This document shows positions 35,716 to 38,174 of a stretch of DNA of 38,174 bases, piece after piece; the first letter of the stretch is position 1, and every line of letters starts with the position of its first letter. Made by a program: the position numbers and the translations under genes. The notes under the pieces are model-generated. The model searched no databases and had not been told where the DNA came from. It was given only the letters and a program-made list of their open reading frames with translations. The DNA comes from Chloroflexota bacterium. GTDB taxonomy: Bacteria > Chloroflexota > Dehalococcoidia > GIF9 > UBA5629. Where the stretch lies: positions 1 through 38,174 of the forward strand of contig VGNY01000008.1 of the NCBI GenBank assembly GCA_016865895.1. Reading direction: 5' to 3'.

Positions 35716-35762
35716 GCTTGCTTGGGGCTTACACCCCGCGCAATGACAGATAAAAATAAGAA

Positions 35763-35788
35763 AGAGCCGCCCCAGTTGGGACGGCTCT
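35763..35788 (-). terminator. Rho-independent terminator downstream of groEL
   Basis: Minus strand AGAGCCGTCCCA-AC-TGGGGCGGCTCT followed by TTCTTATTTTT, 23 nt after the groEL stop. Confidence 0.8.
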
Positions 35789-35811
35789 CATTTACAGCTT
35801 TCTATACCCTT

Positions 35812-37437
<1,626 letters not shown>

Positions 37438-37461
37438 TCATTTATATCTTATGAACTCTTT

Positions 37462-37764
37462 CTACTTATTAGAAGTCTTTTTGGCCAAAATATCGCTTTC
37501 CCTAAGGATAATCAGCTCCTCATCATCTTCCTTAATCTCACTACCACCGTACTTGGCATAAATCACCACATCGCCAACCTTCACATCCATAGCCAGCCGT
37601 TTACCATCATCGGTCATCCTACCAGGACCGACAGCAATGACCTTGCCCTCCTGAGGCTTCTCCTTAGCTGTATCCGGCAAGACGATACCTCCCTTGGTAA
37701 CCTCCTCCTTTGGCATCGGTTTTACCACTACCCTGTCTCCTAAAGGTTCAAGTTTAACCGCCAT
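37462..37764 (-). CDS. groES: Co-chaperonin GroES
   Basis: [48 protein letters not shown]...[12 protein letters not shown]. Confidence 0.99.
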   Translation of the reverse strand: MAVKLEPLGDRVVVKPMPKEEVTKGGIVLPDTAKEKPQEGKVIAVGPGRMTDDGKRLAMDVKVGDVVIYAKYGGSEIKEDDEELIILRESDILAKKTSNK

Positions 37765-37789
37765 CTTTACCTCCTTCTTTAACTAGATT

Positions 37790-37816
37790 TTAGCACTCTC
37801 GACCATAGACTGCTAA
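37790..37816. promoter_or_regulatory. CIRCE-like operator (HrcA binding) upstream of groESL
   Basis: TTAGCACTC-N9-GACTGCTAA; one mismatch to the consensus TTAGCACTC-N9-GAGTGCTAA. Confidence 0.85.
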
Positions 37817-37853
37817 ATATATTAGCATAAGAAATTCCGTTTGTAAAGTGGGG

Positions 37854-38162
37854 CTACATGTCATATCCAGCCTTTTTGTAATCTTCCTTCGCCCTATCTT
37901 CTAGCCCGGCTTTGTCGGCAAGTTCTGCAGCATGACTCCACCTCCCTTCTTTCTCAAATTCGCCTATCCTCGTTTCTGTCAATGTCGCCTCGCTAGATGT
38001 TTCAACTACACAGGCACGAAATCGTGACACCAGTCTCTTAACCGGTGTCTGGCACTTAGGACACTTGCTTAGAGGTTTAGCACTTATGCTTTGCCTGACT
38101 TCAAATCCATCCCGACAATGCTCACAGCCCTCTCCATCTGCTTTATATTCATAGATTGGCAT
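37854..38162 (-). CDS. FmdB-like zinc ribbon protein
   Basis: MPIYEYKADGEGCEHCRDGFEVRQSISAKPLSKCPKCQTPVKRLVSRF...: FmdB N-terminal pattern (MPIYEY.C..C...CP.C). Confidence 0.9.
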   Translation of the reverse strand: MPIYEYKADGEGCEHCRDGFEVRQSISAKPLSKCPKCQTPVKRLVSRFRACVVETSSEATLTETRIGEFEKEGRWSHAAELADKAGLEDRAKEDYKKAGYDM

Positions 38163-38174
38163 TCTATCTTTCCC

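Overview
The window is a bacterial chromosome segment whose gene content suggests an anaerobic Chloroflexota/Dehalococcoidia-like organism (an inference, not proven). Metabolic genes: a pyruvate phosphate dikinase C-terminus, a family III CoA-transferase, a 4-hydroxybutyryl-CoA dehydratase-like flavoprotein, a GH3 glycosidase, cysteine synthase, two acyl-CoA dehydrogenases, E1 alpha/beta 2-oxoacid dehydrogenase subunits, and enoyl-CoA hydratase. Other genes: LemA/M48, M20 and M16 peptidases, and groESL with a CIRCE-like operator. Two observations stand out. (1) A DsbA/FrnE-like thioredoxin-fold gene (minus strand, 18773..19417) is split in the ORF track by an in-frame TGA exactly at the first Cys of its CPWC motif. 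The TGA is followed 13 nt later by a perfect 7-bp hairpin with a GTT loop, so this is a strong candidate UGA-encoded selenoprotein (UPWC). (2) A six-gene minus-strand defence island (Mod methyltransferase - KTSC - OLD/TOPRIM ATPase-nuclease - HicB - HicA - Res helicase-nuclease) has a KTSC/OLD/HicBA cassette between the two type III-like R-M subunits, and several of its junctions overlap by 4 nt. Further items: another in-frame TGA in a membrane protein gene, a HEPN-like protein with a problematic start next to a tRNA-Met 3' half, several dispersed repeat families, and small membrane proteins. All calls come from reading the sequence; no searches were run.
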